DNA of 64,000 nt. Source: Mediannikoviicoccus sp037890055. Its GTDB lineage: Bacteria; Bacillota; Clostridia; Tissierellales; Peptoniphilaceae. The position numbers and the translations under genes were made by a program. The stretch's first letter is position 1, and each line of letters begins with the position of its first letter. Positions 28,215 to 38,489 of the stretch are shown one piece after another. The notes under the pieces were generated by a model. It saw only the letters and a list, made by a program, of their open reading frames with translations. It was not told the origin of the DNA and made no database searches. The DNA lies in assembly GCA_037890055.1 (NCBI GenBank), contig JBBKBD010000001.1; one strand, written 5' to 3'.

Positions 28215-30587
28215 CTATTTCAATTGTGCTACAGTAACACCTAGTCCACCTTCATTAAACTCTCCATCTCTGAACTTTTTAATGAACTTGTGCTTTCTAA
28301 GATAGTCCTGTACACCCTGCCTTAGTACTCCAGTTCCCCTTCCATGTATAATAGACACTTCTTTTAGCCCTACTATATATGCATCATCTAAAAATTTATC
28401 TATTTCGAATATTGCCTCTTCTATATTCTTGCCTCTTAAGTCCAACTCACTTTTAATATTGGAACCTGATTTCGATTTTATAATGCTTTTTATATTATAA
28501 TTTGATTTTTTCTCTTCTTCAGATTTCACAAATTTTAAATTTTTTATATTGGCAGAAATCTTCATTATGCCAACTTGAACCTGTAGGTCGCCTTTTCTAT
28601 CAGGCTCAGTAACAACCTCACCAACTCCACCAATACCTAAAATCTCTACGGTGTCTCCAAGTTTAATCTCTTTTTTATCTTTCTTTTTATTTTCTTTTAG
28701 TATAGATTTCTCTTCAGTTTGTTTCTTTAAATGAGTATTGAATTTATTTTCAATTTCAACTGCCTTTGAAGCAATATTATCTTCATTTGACTTTGAAAGG
28801 AATTTTAATTCCTTCAATAGACTTGCAGATTCTTTTTTAGCTTCATTTATAATTTCATAGGCCTCATTTTGAGCTTCTTCTATGATTTTTTCTCTATCAT
28901 TTTTTGATTTTTCAATTTCAAGATTAAGCCTTTCTTTTAAGCTTGCAACTTCTTCTTCAAATCTCTTTTGTCTTTGTCTACTCTCTTCTATTTCTTTTCT
29001 ATCTGAATCAATCTTATTTAAAATGTCTTCAAAGGAAAGCTCTTCCTGTGGAATAAGTCTCTTTGATTCATTTATTATTTCTTCAGAAAGGCCAAGTCTT
29101 CTAGATATTTCAAAGGCATTTGACTTTCCTGGAATACCTATTGTAAGTCTATAGGTTGGACTTAAAGTCTTCACATCAAATTCTACACTTCCATTTTTTA
29201 CCCCAGGAGTATTTAATGCAAATAGTTTTAATTGTGAATAGTGTGTTGTTGCCACTGTTCTAATGTTTCTATCAAGAAGTTTTTTTAGAATTGATATTGC
29301 AAGGGCCGCACCTTCAGTTGGGTCCGTTCCTGCACCAAGCTCATCAAATAAAACAAGTGACTTTTCATCCACTTTAGAAAGTATGTCTACAATATTTGTC
29401 ATATGTGATGAAAATGTACTTAGCGATTGTTCTATACTTTGCTCATCACCAATGTCACTAAATACTTCGTCAAAAATCGCAACTGTTGTATCCTCTTTAC
29501 AAGGTATTAAAAGTCCCGATTGTGTCATAACAGTCATAAGACCTAATGTCTTTAGAGTTACCGTCTTACCTCCTGTGTTAGGTCCTGTTATAACAAGGGT
29601 ATTGTAGTCTTCTCCAAGATAAATATTAATTGGCACAACCTTTTTCTTATCAATAAGAGGATGCCTTGCACTTTTTAAATCTATAATGCCATCTAAGTTA
29701 ACATCTGGCTTAATACCATTCATTTCAATACCAAGGGACCCCTTTGCAAACACAAAGTCCAAATGGGCCATGTTTATTTGATTGAAAATAAAATCATCAT
29801 ATATATTTAAAAGCAAGTTTGAAAGTTCTTTAAGAATTCTCTTTATCTCTTCTTGCTCTTTTAGCTCTAAAGTCTTAATGTCATTATTGATTTCAACCAC
29901 CGATATAGGTTCTATAAAGACAGTTTGTCCTGATCCTGATTGGTCATGGACAATACCTTGAACGGAAGATTTATTTTCTGATTTAACAGGAATAACATAA
30001 CGGCCATCCCTCATTGTCACATATGAATCTTGTAATAATTTTTGAGAACTTTGTGCCTTTAAAATTTGTGACAGTTTCGTTCTAATGGACTCTGTTTTTG
30101 ACTGAATTTCTCTTCTAATACGCTTTAAAGTAGGACTTGCATTGTCACTTATCTCCGTTTCAGAAATGATTGCAGAGCTAATTTCCCTTTCAATATTTGG
30201 ATATGGCTTAAGAAGTGAAATCAAATTTCCAATCTTCGGATACTTTTCCATGTTCTCTTCACTGTCGTTAAAGTATTTTTTAGTTTCTTGAACTGAGCGA
30301 AGTAACATGGCAGCATCTAATAAATCTCTATTGTCTAATGTTCTACCCTTTTCCACATGCTTAAGCATAAGTCTAAAGTCCTTTACTTCATAAATAGGTG
30401 CCCTACCATGGGCGTATAATAAAGAAAGAGCCTCTTCACTTTCAGAAAGATTGTTTTGTATTGATTCCATGTCTGTTTCAGGTAAAAGTTCATCGCATAA
30501 TTTTTTACCCAATGCAGAACTTGCATGACTAATTAGTTTTTCCTTTATAATATTAAACTCTAATATTTTTAAAGCCTTATTATTCAT
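28215..30587 (-). CDS. mutS2: Endonuclease MutS2 (RqcU)
   Basis: The 790-residue protein has MutS core and lever regions, the ATPase P-loop GPNTGGKT starting at 335, Walker B with LVLFDELGAGTDPTEGAAL, a coiled-coil and KOW-like region (about 520-690), and a C-terminal Smr domain with LDLRG and IIHGRGTGVLRQGVQDYL. MutS2 has been tied to suppression of recombination and to splitting collided ribosomes. It follows the U32 gene with no gap. Confidence 0.96.
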   Translation of the reverse strand: MNNKALKILEFNIIKEKLISHASSALGKKLCDELLPETDMESIQNNLSESEEALSLLYAHGRAPIYEVKDFRLMLKHVEKGRTLDNRDLLDAAMLLRSVQETKKYFNDSEENMEKYPKIGNLISLLKPYPNIEREISSAIISETEISDNASPTLKRIRREIQSKTESIRTKLSQILKAQSSQKLLQDSYVTMRDGRYVIPVKSENKSSVQGIVHDQSGSGQTVFIEPISVVEINNDIKTLELKEQEEIKRILKELSNLLLNIYDDFIFNQINMAHLDFVFAKGSLGIEMNGIKPDVNLDGIIDLKSARHPLIDKKKVVPINIYLGEDYNTLVITGPNTGGKTVTLKTLGLMTVMTQSGLLIPCKEDTTVAIFDEVFSDIGDEQSIEQSLSTFSSHMTNIVDILSKVDEKSLVLFDELGAGTDPTEGAALAISILKKLLDRNIRTVATTHYSQLKLFALNTPGVKNGSVEFDVKTLSPTYRLTIGIPGKSNAFEISRRLGLSEEIINESKRLIPQEELSFEDILNKIDSDRKEIEESRQRQKRFEEEVASLKERLNLEIEKSKNDREKIIEEAQNEAYEIINEAKKESASLLKELKFLSKSNEDNIASKAVEIENKFNTHLKKQTEEKSILKENKKKDKKEIKLGDTVEILGIGGVGEVVTEPDRKGDLQVQVGIMKISANIKNLKFVKSEEEKKSNYNIKSIIKSKSGSNIKSELDLRGKNIEEAIFEIDKFLDDAYIVGLKEVSIIHGRGTGVLRQGVQDYLRKHKFIKKFRDGEFNEGGLGVTVAQLK

Positions 30588-32885
30588 CTATTCAATCCCC
30601 TTTTCAAAGTGTCCAAAAGTGTAATTTTTTAAATCAAATTTTTGTTCTGAATTGTTTTCGCCATTAATCTTTTCAAAATATATCTTGGGTAAATTTAGCT
30701 TCTCCCCATCGTTAATGACCCTAATATTTCCACCATTTCTAAAATCTATGTCGCATAAGAAATTATACCCTAAAAGTTTTTTGCTGTGATATACCTCGGT
30801 ATATCCATTTATTCTTTTTACTGGAAAAATCTCGTTGTTTTTCGCTTTCATAAATCCAAAATTAAAATTGCAACTGTCGCATCCACTGCTATCTTTGCAG
30901 CCCTTTATAACTGAAAATGGACAATGAACCATAATCATTGAAATAAGTGGGCCATGAGCAATTATTTCCGCATCTCCCTCTGTGTATTTCAATATTTCGT
31001 TCAATTCTTTTAAATTTAATTCAGTTGATAAAGTAATCCTCTTAATTCCCAATTGCTTTAAAAACAAATATGAATATATGTTTAAAACATTTAGTCCATA
31101 GTCACCAATTATATCTTTATTTTTAAACTCTTCTCTTATAAACTGAATATCTCCAAGATTATTAACTAAAAATCCTCTAAAATCTTTTTCTTTTAATTTT
31201 GAATTGAGTACTTTAAATTCTTTTTCAAATTGAAGTCTAGGCATTTTATAAAACTTTTCGCTAGATAATTCATCAATGTTTTCAGTATAAATATCCCCAT
31301 ATTCATTGTCTGTTCCTGTTGAAAAAATATTTTCTTCAATGTTTACACTAATATTCTTGTCTTTAAAGTCTGACAACTTTAGCTGTTTTAAAGAAACATA
31401 ATCTAATGGAACTCTTTTATTGAAATTAGAAATTTCTTCATCTAATTTCCCTACAATTTCACGGCGCATCTCGTTTAGAATTCTAACGGGAATAAAGATG
31501 TCATCGTCAATTAAAATTTCAATTTTTTCTAATACATAGTCCGTATTTCCTAGCTTTTCTAAAGAGCGAACTATATATTCCTTACCAACAGGTTTATTAT
31601 TAGCTCTTTCAATTATATTTTCAGATATAACTTCAATGGATATATCTTTATATTTTAAAAATAACTTTGCAGGTTCTGATACTTTTCCCACAAATTTAAA
31701 ATCTATTTTATTATTTAGTTCTAAATTTCTGGAACTGATTTCGTCTATTAGTTTAGATGAGCTGGACCTCACAACTTTTGATGATATTTTTAAGTCATAA
31801 AAGTATTTTTCAGAAACTCTTTCGCCCTTTTTAAAATCTCTTTTAAGTGTGTAAGGAATATTTTTGTTTTTTTCTGTTTCTAAAATTAAGATATCATCTT
31901 TTTTGCATGGAAATTTAAATAAGATAGATTTTTTTCCTCTATCTTCAACAATGTCTCCAACTTCCAATCCCTTTTTCCCAGCCTGCCTATTAAGCTCCGT
32001 ATAACTTTTACCAAAGTCATTAAATATTAGGCCATCAGTGTAACCCCTTAGTGAAACTTCCTTTAATCTGTTTTTTTCAAAAGAATTTTTTTCGATTTTA
32101 TCTTTATAGGACTTTACCACATTGTAAACATATTCAGGTTTTTTCATCCTACCTTCAATCTTAAAGGAGTTTACACCTGTATTAAGCAGTGTTTCCACAT
32201 ATTCAATTGTACATAAATCTTTAGGACTAATAAAGGAGTCAAAGTCTTTACTTATATCTTCTTTATTTCTATTTAAAAGCTTATAGTCCAGGCGACATGG
32301 CTGTGCGCATCTTCCTCTATTTCCACTTCTATTTCCAATATATGAACTCATCAAACATTGTCCAGAGCAACCAACACAAAGAGAGCCATGAACAAAGACT
32401 TCGACTTCAATATCTAAGTTTTCACAAATCTTTTTTATCTCGTCTATTGGAGTTTCCCTTGCTAACACAACCCTTTTAAATCCAAGACTTTGAAGAAATT
32501 TTGCTCCATAATAGTTATTTATATTCATCTGTGTAGACCCATGTATTGGAAGATTTGGAAGATGTTTTCTTATAAGATGGAGTAATCCCAAGTCTTGTAT
32601 GATTACTCCATCCACATCCATATTATATAAATCTGTTACAAAGTTTAATGCACTTTGTATCTCGCTGTCATGAAAGAGGGTGTTTACAGTTACATATACT
32701 TTAACCCCTCTTTTATGACAAAATTTTATAACTTTTTTTAACTCTTCATTATCAAAATTTGTTGCATAGGCTCTTGCTGAATATAAGAGCCCTCCAAGAT
32801 ATACTCCAGTAGCTCCCGCTTTTATAGCTGCTTCAAGCATTTCCATGTTTCCTACAGGAGCCAGTACCTCCGGATTATACTTCAT
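30588..32885 (-). CDS. Peptidase U32 family protein (RlhA/YhbU-like)
   Basis: The 765 residues include the U32 signature EVFVHGSLCVGCSGQCLMSS and the following GNRGRCAQPCR, which provide cysteines for an iron-sulfur site. A large C-terminal extension (DUF3656-like) has a second cysteine group (HCPFSVIKGC, SGCDSCNF). Relatives hydroxylate 23S rRNA (RlhA) or tRNA (TrhP) rather than acting as proteases, so an RNA hydroxylase role is more likely than collagenase. It directly follows zapA (1-base overlap). Confidence 0.85.
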   Translation of the reverse strand: MKYNPEVLAPVGNMEMLEAAIKAGATGVYLGGLLYSARAYATNFDNEELKKVIKFCHKRGVKVYVTVNTLFHDSEIQSALNFVTDLYNMDVDGVIIQDLGLLHLIRKHLPNLPIHGSTQMNINNYYGAKFLQSLGFKRVVLARETPIDEIKKICENLDIEVEVFVHGSLCVGCSGQCLMSSYIGNRSGNRGRCAQPCRLDYKLLNRNKEDISKDFDSFISPKDLCTIEYVETLLNTGVNSFKIEGRMKKPEYVYNVVKSYKDKIEKNSFEKNRLKEVSLRGYTDGLIFNDFGKSYTELNRQAGKKGLEVGDIVEDRGKKSILFKFPCKKDDILILETEKNKNIPYTLKRDFKKGERVSEKYFYDLKISSKVVRSSSSKLIDEISSRNLELNNKIDFKFVGKVSEPAKLFLKYKDISIEVISENIIERANNKPVGKEYIVRSLEKLGNTDYVLEKIEILIDDDIFIPVRILNEMRREIVGKLDEEISNFNKRVPLDYVSLKQLKLSDFKDKNISVNIEENIFSTGTDNEYGDIYTENIDELSSEKFYKMPRLQFEKEFKVLNSKLKEKDFRGFLVNNLGDIQFIREEFKNKDIIGDYGLNVLNIYSYLFLKQLGIKRITLSTELNLKELNEILKYTEGDAEIIAHGPLISMIMVHCPFSVIKGCKDSSGCDSCNFNFGFMKAKNNEIFPVKRINGYTEVYHSKKLLGYNFLCDIDFRNGGNIRVINDGEKLNLPKIYFEKINGENNSEQKFDLKNYTFGHFEKGIE

Positions 32886-33472
32886 TAATTACCATCCTTA
32901 ATGTCTTCAAGTTCTGAAATAATATTGTCGATTTTGCTATTTATTTGCATATAAGCCCTGTTTAAATTGATATTTTCTTTATTTAATATATCATTTTGAC
33001 TTACTAATCCCGATTTTTCTCTCTTTAACACTTCTAAATCTCGTCTTAAATTTTCAGACTTCGTTTCAAAGTCAAGCTTCATATCCTTTATTTTAAATTC
33101 TAAATCATTTTTTAATTTCTTTTCTTCATTATAAAGCTTTAATACTTCTTCATACTTATCATTCATTTCTTTGAATTTTTCACTGTCAGCCTTTGCAGAT
33201 GATTTATAGTTTTCATTTTCAAATTTTAAACTGATTAAATCACTTTCCTGTTCCTTTACAAGATTTTTGTTTTTATTAACTGACTCTGCAAAATAAAGAA
33301 GTGCCAATGTATAAACCATGTCATTAGAAAGGGATGAATGATCCTTTCTAATGCTTTTGATTTGTTCATTAATAGTATCTTCTAAGGCTTTTATATCCTC
33401 TGGAGATTTATCAGAAAGAAGACTATAGGATCTTCCCATAATGGTTACGCTATATTTTTCTTTATCCGCCAT
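32885..33472 (-). CDS. zapA: Cell division protein ZapA with long coiled coil
   Basis: Residues 1-90 match ZapA (SVTIMGRSYSLLSDKSPEDI, then ALLYFAESVNK), which bundles FtsZ filaments. A continuous coiled coil follows to residue 195, longer than the ~90-residue Bacillus protein but common in clostridia. It is 1 base after pheT and so appears to be under the Phe T-box. Confidence 0.85.
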   Translation of the reverse strand: MADKEKYSVTIMGRSYSLLSDKSPEDIKALEDTINEQIKSIRKDHSSLSNDMVYTLALLYFAESVNKNKNLVKEQESDLISLKFENENYKSSAKADSEKFKEMNDKYEEVLKLYNEEKKLKNDLEFKIKDMKLDFETKSENLRRDLEVLKREKSGLVSQNDILNKENINLNRAYMQINSKIDNIISELEDIKDGN

Positions 33473-33473
33473 C

Positions 33474-35849
33474 TTAACTCCTTAATTGTGCGTTAAACTT
33501 ATCCTCCAACTTAGAAAGTATATTATTCATTATTTCACTTATCTCTTCTTCTCTTAAGGTTCTATCTTTTGATTGGAATTTAAGTTTATATGCAGAACTC
33601 TTCTTGTCCTTTTCTATATTGCCACCCATGTACACATCAAATAATTCTACTGATTTTAAAAGCTCTGAGCCATTTTCAATCATAAACTTTTCTAATACAT
33701 CAGTTTCTAAATCTCTGTCAATTACAATGGCAATATCTCTTTCAACAGTTGGGTACTTGCTTATTTCTTCCATTAAAATATCTTTAACTATATATGGCAT
33801 AATCTTGATTAAATCTAGTTCACCAATATAAACTCTAGATGTAATGTCGTAGTTTTTAGCAAGTCCAAAAGAAATTTCACCAATTTCTCCAATCTTTATA
33901 TCATCTATATAAATCTTAGCGGCTCTTCCTGGATGGTATGTGTCATTATCAGTTAATGCTACATAACTTGCGTTTTTAATCCCCAGTTCTTTAAGCAATA
34001 TTTCAACTACTTCTTTAAGCGAATAGAAATCCACATCTCCGTACATACCAAAACCAACTTTCTTGGTTTCGCCATAATTACCTTTAGAGTCCTTTAAGAA
34101 TGTATTTGCTAGTTCATATACTTTCATGCTAGGTATTTTGTTCTTAGAGTTCTTTTCCAAAACATCTAAAATGTTAGTAAGTGTAGTTGTTCTCATAACA
34201 GAGAAGTCTTCTCCTAAAGGATTTATAAGTTCAATGGATTCTTCTGGATTATATTTGATAGACGCTTTTGCATAGGACTTTTTACTTATAAATGAATATG
34301 TCATAATTTCAAAAAGACCACATCCATATAGAATATGTTTTATTCTGTCTTCAACTTGTCTACGTTCACTCTTCTTACCACTTAATAAATCTCCTCTTAA
34401 TGGCATTGGTGTTATGTTGTGGAAACCATGTAGTCTTCCAACTTCTTCTGCGATATCTTCTACGATTGAGATATCTGTTCTAAAGAAAGGAACCTTTACA
34501 TTAACATCTTCTCCATTTGAACTTACAGCAAATTCTAAATCTTCAAGGTAACTTATTATTTCGTCTTTTGAAAGTGAAGTTCCTAAAAGTTCATTGATTT
34601 TATTGTAATTAAAGTTTACTTCTACTTTTTTACTTTCTTTTCCTCCAATATCAAACTTCCCTGCTACAACTTTTCCTGAGTTTGTTATTTCAATTAAATT
34701 ACAAACTCTATTTATTGCAATTTCTGCAAATTCTACAGGAACGCCCTTTTCATATCTTGCTGAAGCTTCAGTTCTTAGGTTCAATCTCTTAGATGTATCT
34801 CTAACAGAATCTGGGGAGAAACTTGCAGATTCAATAAATATTGTCTTAGTGTTGTCTTTAACATCTGAATCAAGACCACCCATTACACCTGCAATAGCAG
34901 CTGGTTCGTCCTTGTCATAAATTACTAAATCATCTGATGTCAAAGTTCTCTCTTCGTTGTCTAAAGTTGTAAATTTAATGTCTTTAGATGGTTTCTTTAT
35001 ATGAATTTCCTTAGATTTTATTGTATCTAAGTCAAAGGCATGAATTGGTTGGCCAAGTTCAAGTAAAACGAAATTTGTAATATCAACTATGTTGTTAATT
35101 GGTCTCATTCCTGATTGCATAAGTCTATTTTTTAGCCATTGAGGAGACTCTTTTATAACAACATCCTTTACAACTTTACCCATATATCTGTAGCAATCTT
35201 CTGACTCAATTACAACATCTTTAAAGTAATTTTTAATGTCGTCTTCCTCATTTTTAATTTTAAACTCAGGTACTTCAATTGTATCTTTAAATGTTGCAGC
35301 AACTTCCCTTGACATACCTACTATTGAAAGACAGTCCGGTCTATTTGGAGTGATTTCAAACTCAATTATAGGCATGGTCAATTCTAAAACTTCTGTAATA
35401 GGAGTTCCAGGCTTACCTTCTTCTAATATTATTATTCCATCTTGAGAGTTCTTTGGTACTAAAGATTTTGAATAGCCAAGTTCTTCATAGGAACATAACA
35501 TTCCAGGTGACTCTATGCCAACTAGCTTAATCGGCTTTATTTCAAGTCCATTTGGAAGCTTTGCTCCCACCTGTGCAAAAGCAACAAAGTCTCCTTCTTT
35601 CATGTTCTTTGCGCCTGTAATTACATCTATCTCACCACTGCCATAGTCCAATGTAACAATGGAAAGTTTGTCTGCATCAGGATGCTTTTCTATTTTTAAT
35701 ATTTTTGAAACTATTATTTTTTCAAGTCCCACACTTAAATCTATAACCGATTCAACATGTGAACCTGTAAGTGTAACTTTATCAGCAATCTCCTTGCTGC
35801 TTATATCTATATTAAGATAATCTTTCATCCAAGTTAATGGTAATAACAT
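33474..35849 (-). CDS. pheT: Phenylalanyl-tRNA synthetase beta subunit
   Basis: Full-length 791 residues: an N-terminal EMAP-type tRNA-binding domain (about 40-150), B3/B4 editing region, B5 domain, catalytic-like core and C-terminal FDX-ACB anticodon domain with SKYPTVERDIAIVIDRD and FQSKDRTLREEE. It pairs with PheS as an alpha2beta2 enzyme. It is 9 bases after pheS. Confidence 0.97.
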   Translation of the reverse strand: MLLPLTWMKDYLNIDISSKEIADKVTLTGSHVESVIDLSVGLEKIIVSKILKIEKHPDADKLSIVTLDYGSGEIDVITGAKNMKEGDFVAFAQVGAKLPNGLEIKPIKLVGIESPGMLCSYEELGYSKSLVPKNSQDGIIILEEGKPGTPITEVLELTMPIIEFEITPNRPDCLSIVGMSREVAATFKDTIEVPEFKIKNEEDDIKNYFKDVVIESEDCYRYMGKVVKDVVIKESPQWLKNRLMQSGMRPINNIVDITNFVLLELGQPIHAFDLDTIKSKEIHIKKPSKDIKFTTLDNEERTLTSDDLVIYDKDEPAAIAGVMGGLDSDVKDNTKTIFIESASFSPDSVRDTSKRLNLRTEASARYEKGVPVEFAEIAINRVCNLIEITNSGKVVAGKFDIGGKESKKVEVNFNYNKINELLGTSLSKDEIISYLEDLEFAVSSNGEDVNVKVPFFRTDISIVEDIAEEVGRLHGFHNITPMPLRGDLLSGKKSERRQVEDRIKHILYGCGLFEIMTYSFISKKSYAKASIKYNPEESIELINPLGEDFSVMRTTTLTNILDVLEKNSKNKIPSMKVYELANTFLKDSKGNYGETKKVGFGMYGDVDFYSLKEVVEILLKELGIKNASYVALTDNDTYHPGRAAKIYIDDIKIGEIGEISFGLAKNYDITSRVYIGELDLIKIMPYIVKDILMEEISKYPTVERDIAIVIDRDLETDVLEKFMIENGSELLKSVELFDVYMGGNIEKDKKSSAYKLKFQSKDRTLREEEISEIMNNILSKLEDKFNAQLRS

Positions 35850-35858
35850 ATATGCCTC

Positions 35859-36881
35859 CTAAAATTGTTGTAAAAATCTCTTGTCGTTATCATAAAGCAA
35901 TCTAATATTCTTTATGCCATGTTTAATCATGGTAATTCTGTCTATCCCCATACCAAAGGCAAAACCTGTATAAACTTCTGGGTCTATTCCACAATTTCTA
36001 AGTACATTAGGATGAACCATTCCACAACCTAAAAGTTCCATACTCCATCCTGTGAAATTACATGCTTCACAACCTTTACCATGACAGTTGAAACATGAAA
36101 CGTCTACCTCTGCTGATGGTTCAGTAAATGGGAAGTGATGTGGTCTAAATCTAGTTTCCATGTCTTCTCCAAAGAATTCTCTTATGAACACATTTAATGT
36201 GTCAATAAGATTTGCCATTGTAACACCCTTGTCTACAACAAGACCTTCTATTTGGTGAAACATTGGTGAGTGAGTGTCATCAACTTCGTCATATCTAAAG
36301 GTTCTTCCTGCGGAAACCATTCTTATTGGAGGCTTTTGCTCTAACATGGTTCTAATTTGAACAGGTGATGTATGTGTTCTAAGTAATGTATCTTCATCAA
36401 TGTAAAATGTATCTGAAGTTGATCTTGAAGGGTGATTCATTGGCGAATTCAACTTGTTGAAGTTGTTTTCAACGGTTTCTATTTCCGGTCCTTCAATAAT
36501 AGAAAATCCCATTCTTTGGAATAGATTTTCAAGCTCTTCCATAGTTTCATTAAGTGGATGTCTGTGTCCAATTTCAAAGCTATTTATATTTCTTGTTATA
36601 TCAATCTTTTCAGTCTTTATTTTTACTTCGTTTAGTTTTTCTTGTAACTCTTCTTTCTTAACTCCCAAAGCTTTTTCAATTTCTGCTCTAACTTCGTTTG
36701 CATATTGACCTATGATAGGTCTTTCTTCCTTTGAAAGTTTACCCATCTCACGTAAAATCAAGGTTAAATCACCTTTTTTACCAAGAACTTTTACTCTAAT
36801 TTGTTCTAAGTCTTCCAACTTTTCCATGCTCTTTATACTAGAAAGGGCATTTTCTTTGATTAAATTAATTTTATCTTTCAT
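35859..36881 (-). CDS. pheS: Phenylalanyl-tRNA synthetase alpha subunit
   Basis: Class II catalytic subunit of 340 residues with an N-terminal coiled coil (about 1-85), motif 2 around RTFRYDEVDDTHSPMFHQIEG, and motif 3 near GFAFGMGIDRITMI. GGGAGGAACT precedes the ATG. It is the first gene after the Phe T-box and starts a run of eight tightly packed genes. Confidence 0.97.
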   Translation of the reverse strand: MKDKINLIKENALSSIKSMEKLEDLEQIRVKVLGKKGDLTLILREMGKLSKEERPIIGQYANEVRAEIEKALGVKKEELQEKLNEVKIKTEKIDITRNINSFEIGHRHPLNETMEELENLFQRMGFSIIEGPEIETVENNFNKLNSPMNHPSRSTSDTFYIDEDTLLRTHTSPVQIRTMLEQKPPIRMVSAGRTFRYDEVDDTHSPMFHQIEGLVVDKGVTMANLIDTLNVFIREFFGEDMETRFRPHHFPFTEPSAEVDVSCFNCHGKGCEACNFTGWSMELLGCGMVHPNVLRNCGIDPEVYTGFAFGMGIDRITMIKHGIKNIRLLYDNDKRFLQQF

Positions 36882-36895
36882 AGTTCCTCCCTTAT

Positions 36896-37050
36896 ATTAA
36901 AAAAATCTCTCATCCCAAACGGGACGAAAGATTCGCTATACCACCCAAAAGTAATTCTATTAACGCTAGAAACGCTTGGCATTACCCAAGAACTCCAGAG
37001 CGAAAAAAGTAAAACCAATTACTATGTTCCACCAAATCCATAGTTCTCTG
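36896..37050 (-). promoter_or_regulatory. Compact T-box leader, phenylalanine specific
   Basis: The T-box core GGGTGGTATAGCGAA is at 36932-36946. The terminator pairs 36904-36916 with 36921-36933 and is followed by seven T. The specifier TTC (37002-37004) sits just inside a CAGAG/CTCTG basal stem (37046-37050 with 36996-37000). The leader is only ~155 bases and begins 10 bases after the upstream methyltransferase stop codon. Confidence 0.9.
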
Positions 37051-37059
37051 AAAAATTTG

Positions 37060-37833
37060 TTAAACTTCCTTCTCCTTCTTCGAATATATTAAATTTAAAT
37101 AAAACATTGATATGCTTGAAGCAATGGCCGCATTTAAAGAATCTATATTTTTACTAATAGGTATTATTACCTTTTTGTGCGCCAATTGTGATACTTCTTT
37201 TCGCACACCATGTGATTCGTTACCAATTATTATAGCATGCTTTGGAATTTTTGTCATAGATGTTATGTCTATACTATCTTCCTCCAAAGTTGTTGCAAGT
37301 ATTGTATGTGTTTTTCTTAAATCTTCTAAAGTTTTTATATCAACTTGATTAATTGAAATCCTGAAAATAGAACCCATGGTAGCTCTTAGAACCTTACTAT
37401 TATAAATGTCAACACAATTGCCTAAAAGAAGAATGTTTTTGTAGTTGAATGCTTCTGCTGTTCTAATTATTGTTCCCATATTTCCAGGATCCCTAATTTC
37501 ATCTAAGATTAATAAATTTTTTTCAAAATCAATTTCACTTTCAATCTCTTTGCAAATTAGAATAACTCCTTCTGGATTTTTCAAATCTGACAATTGTGAA
37601 AACATTGAGTTTTTTACTCTTATAACTTTTTTTTGTAACTTTTCATCTAAATCTAAGTCGGCGTTTTCATCTAATATTATATTTTCAATCTCCACATTTG
37701 ATTGGGTAGCTTCCTCTGCCATTTTAAACCCTTCTACCAAAAAAAGTTTATCTCTATTTCTATTTTTTAAAAGCTTAAGACTTTTAACTTTTTTTATTAT
37801 GGAGTTATTGGCGCTCGTTATTATATTATTCAT
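37060..37833 (-). CDS. SpoU/TrmH-family RNA 2'-O-methyltransferase
   Basis: The 257 residues carry a small N-terminal substrate-binding domain (LFLVEGFKMAEEA) and the SPOUT knot with LDEIRDPGNMGTIIRTAEAF, IIGNESHGV and PISKNIDSLNAAIASSI. These methylate the ribose of rRNA or tRNA; in many Firmicutes such a gene lies just before pheS, as here. The exact target is not determined. The start overlaps ktrA by 8 bases. Confidence 0.9.
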   Translation of the reverse strand: MNNIITSANNSIIKKVKSLKLLKNRNRDKLFLVEGFKMAEEATQSNVEIENIILDENADLDLDEKLQKKVIRVKNSMFSQLSDLKNPEGVILICKEIESEIDFEKNLLILDEIRDPGNMGTIIRTAEAFNYKNILLLGNCVDIYNSKVLRATMGSIFRISINQVDIKTLEDLRKTHTILATTLEEDSIDITSMTKIPKHAIIIGNESHGVRKEVSQLAHKKVIIPISKNIDSLNAAIASSISMFYLNLIYSKKEKEV

Positions 37834-38482
37834 TTGAATTTTTCACCAAGGCTTCAATATTATCCGTAGGTCCAAGCAAAAGTAAGACATCTTTTTTATT
37901 TATAACCTCTTGAGGACTTGGATTTATTATATCCTCGTCATCTCTTCTTATTGCCATGATTGTAAGGTTGTCATCCTGTCTAATGCCAAGGTCTATAATC
38001 TTTTGGTTAACCCAAGTTTTTGGCGCTTGGACTTCCATCATACTAAACTCTTTAGAAACCTCAATAAAATCTAATATTTCTTCTTTAACCATGCTATGAG
38101 CAAGTCTAAGTCCCGATTCTTTTTCTGGAATAATAACTTTGTCCGCACCGATTTTATACATAATCTTAGCTTGAAAACTATCCCTCGCCTTTACAACAAC
38201 CGTTGGGACTCCAAGTTCCTTTGCTATTGTTGTAACTAATACAGAAGCCTCAAAGTGGGAACTCATCCCTACCACTACCACATCGAAGTTTTGAATTCCT
38301 AATTCTTCCAGTACTCCCTCTACGGTAACATTAGCCGTTACTGCATGGGTAACATAACTACTTATCTCGTTAATTACATTTTCGTCTATATCAATAGCTA
38401 GTACTTGTTGCTCTAGTTCTGATAGTTTTATGGCAAGCGCCTTGCCAAATCTACCACAACCTATTACTGCAAATTGTTTCAT
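37826..38482 (-). CDS. ktrA: Potassium uptake regulator KtrA
   Basis: This RCK protein of 218 residues has an N-terminal Rossmann fold with GCGRFG at residues 8-13 and an RCK_C domain from about 135. It gates the KtrB channel with ATP/ADP, and RCK_C domains in Firmicutes often bind c-di-AMP. It follows ktrB by 7 bases. Confidence 0.92.
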   Translation of the reverse strand: MKQFAVIGCGRFGKALAIKLSELEQQVLAIDIDENVINEISSYVTHAVTANVTVEGVLEELGIQNFDVVVVGMSSHFEASVLVTTIAKELGVPTVVVKARDSFQAKIMYKIGADKVIIPEKESGLRLAHSMVKEEILDFIEVSKEFSMMEVQAPKTWVNQKIIDLGIRQDDNLTIMAIRRDDEDIINPSPQEVINKKDVLLLLGPTDNIEALVKNSNE

Positions 38483-38489
38483 ATTTCAC

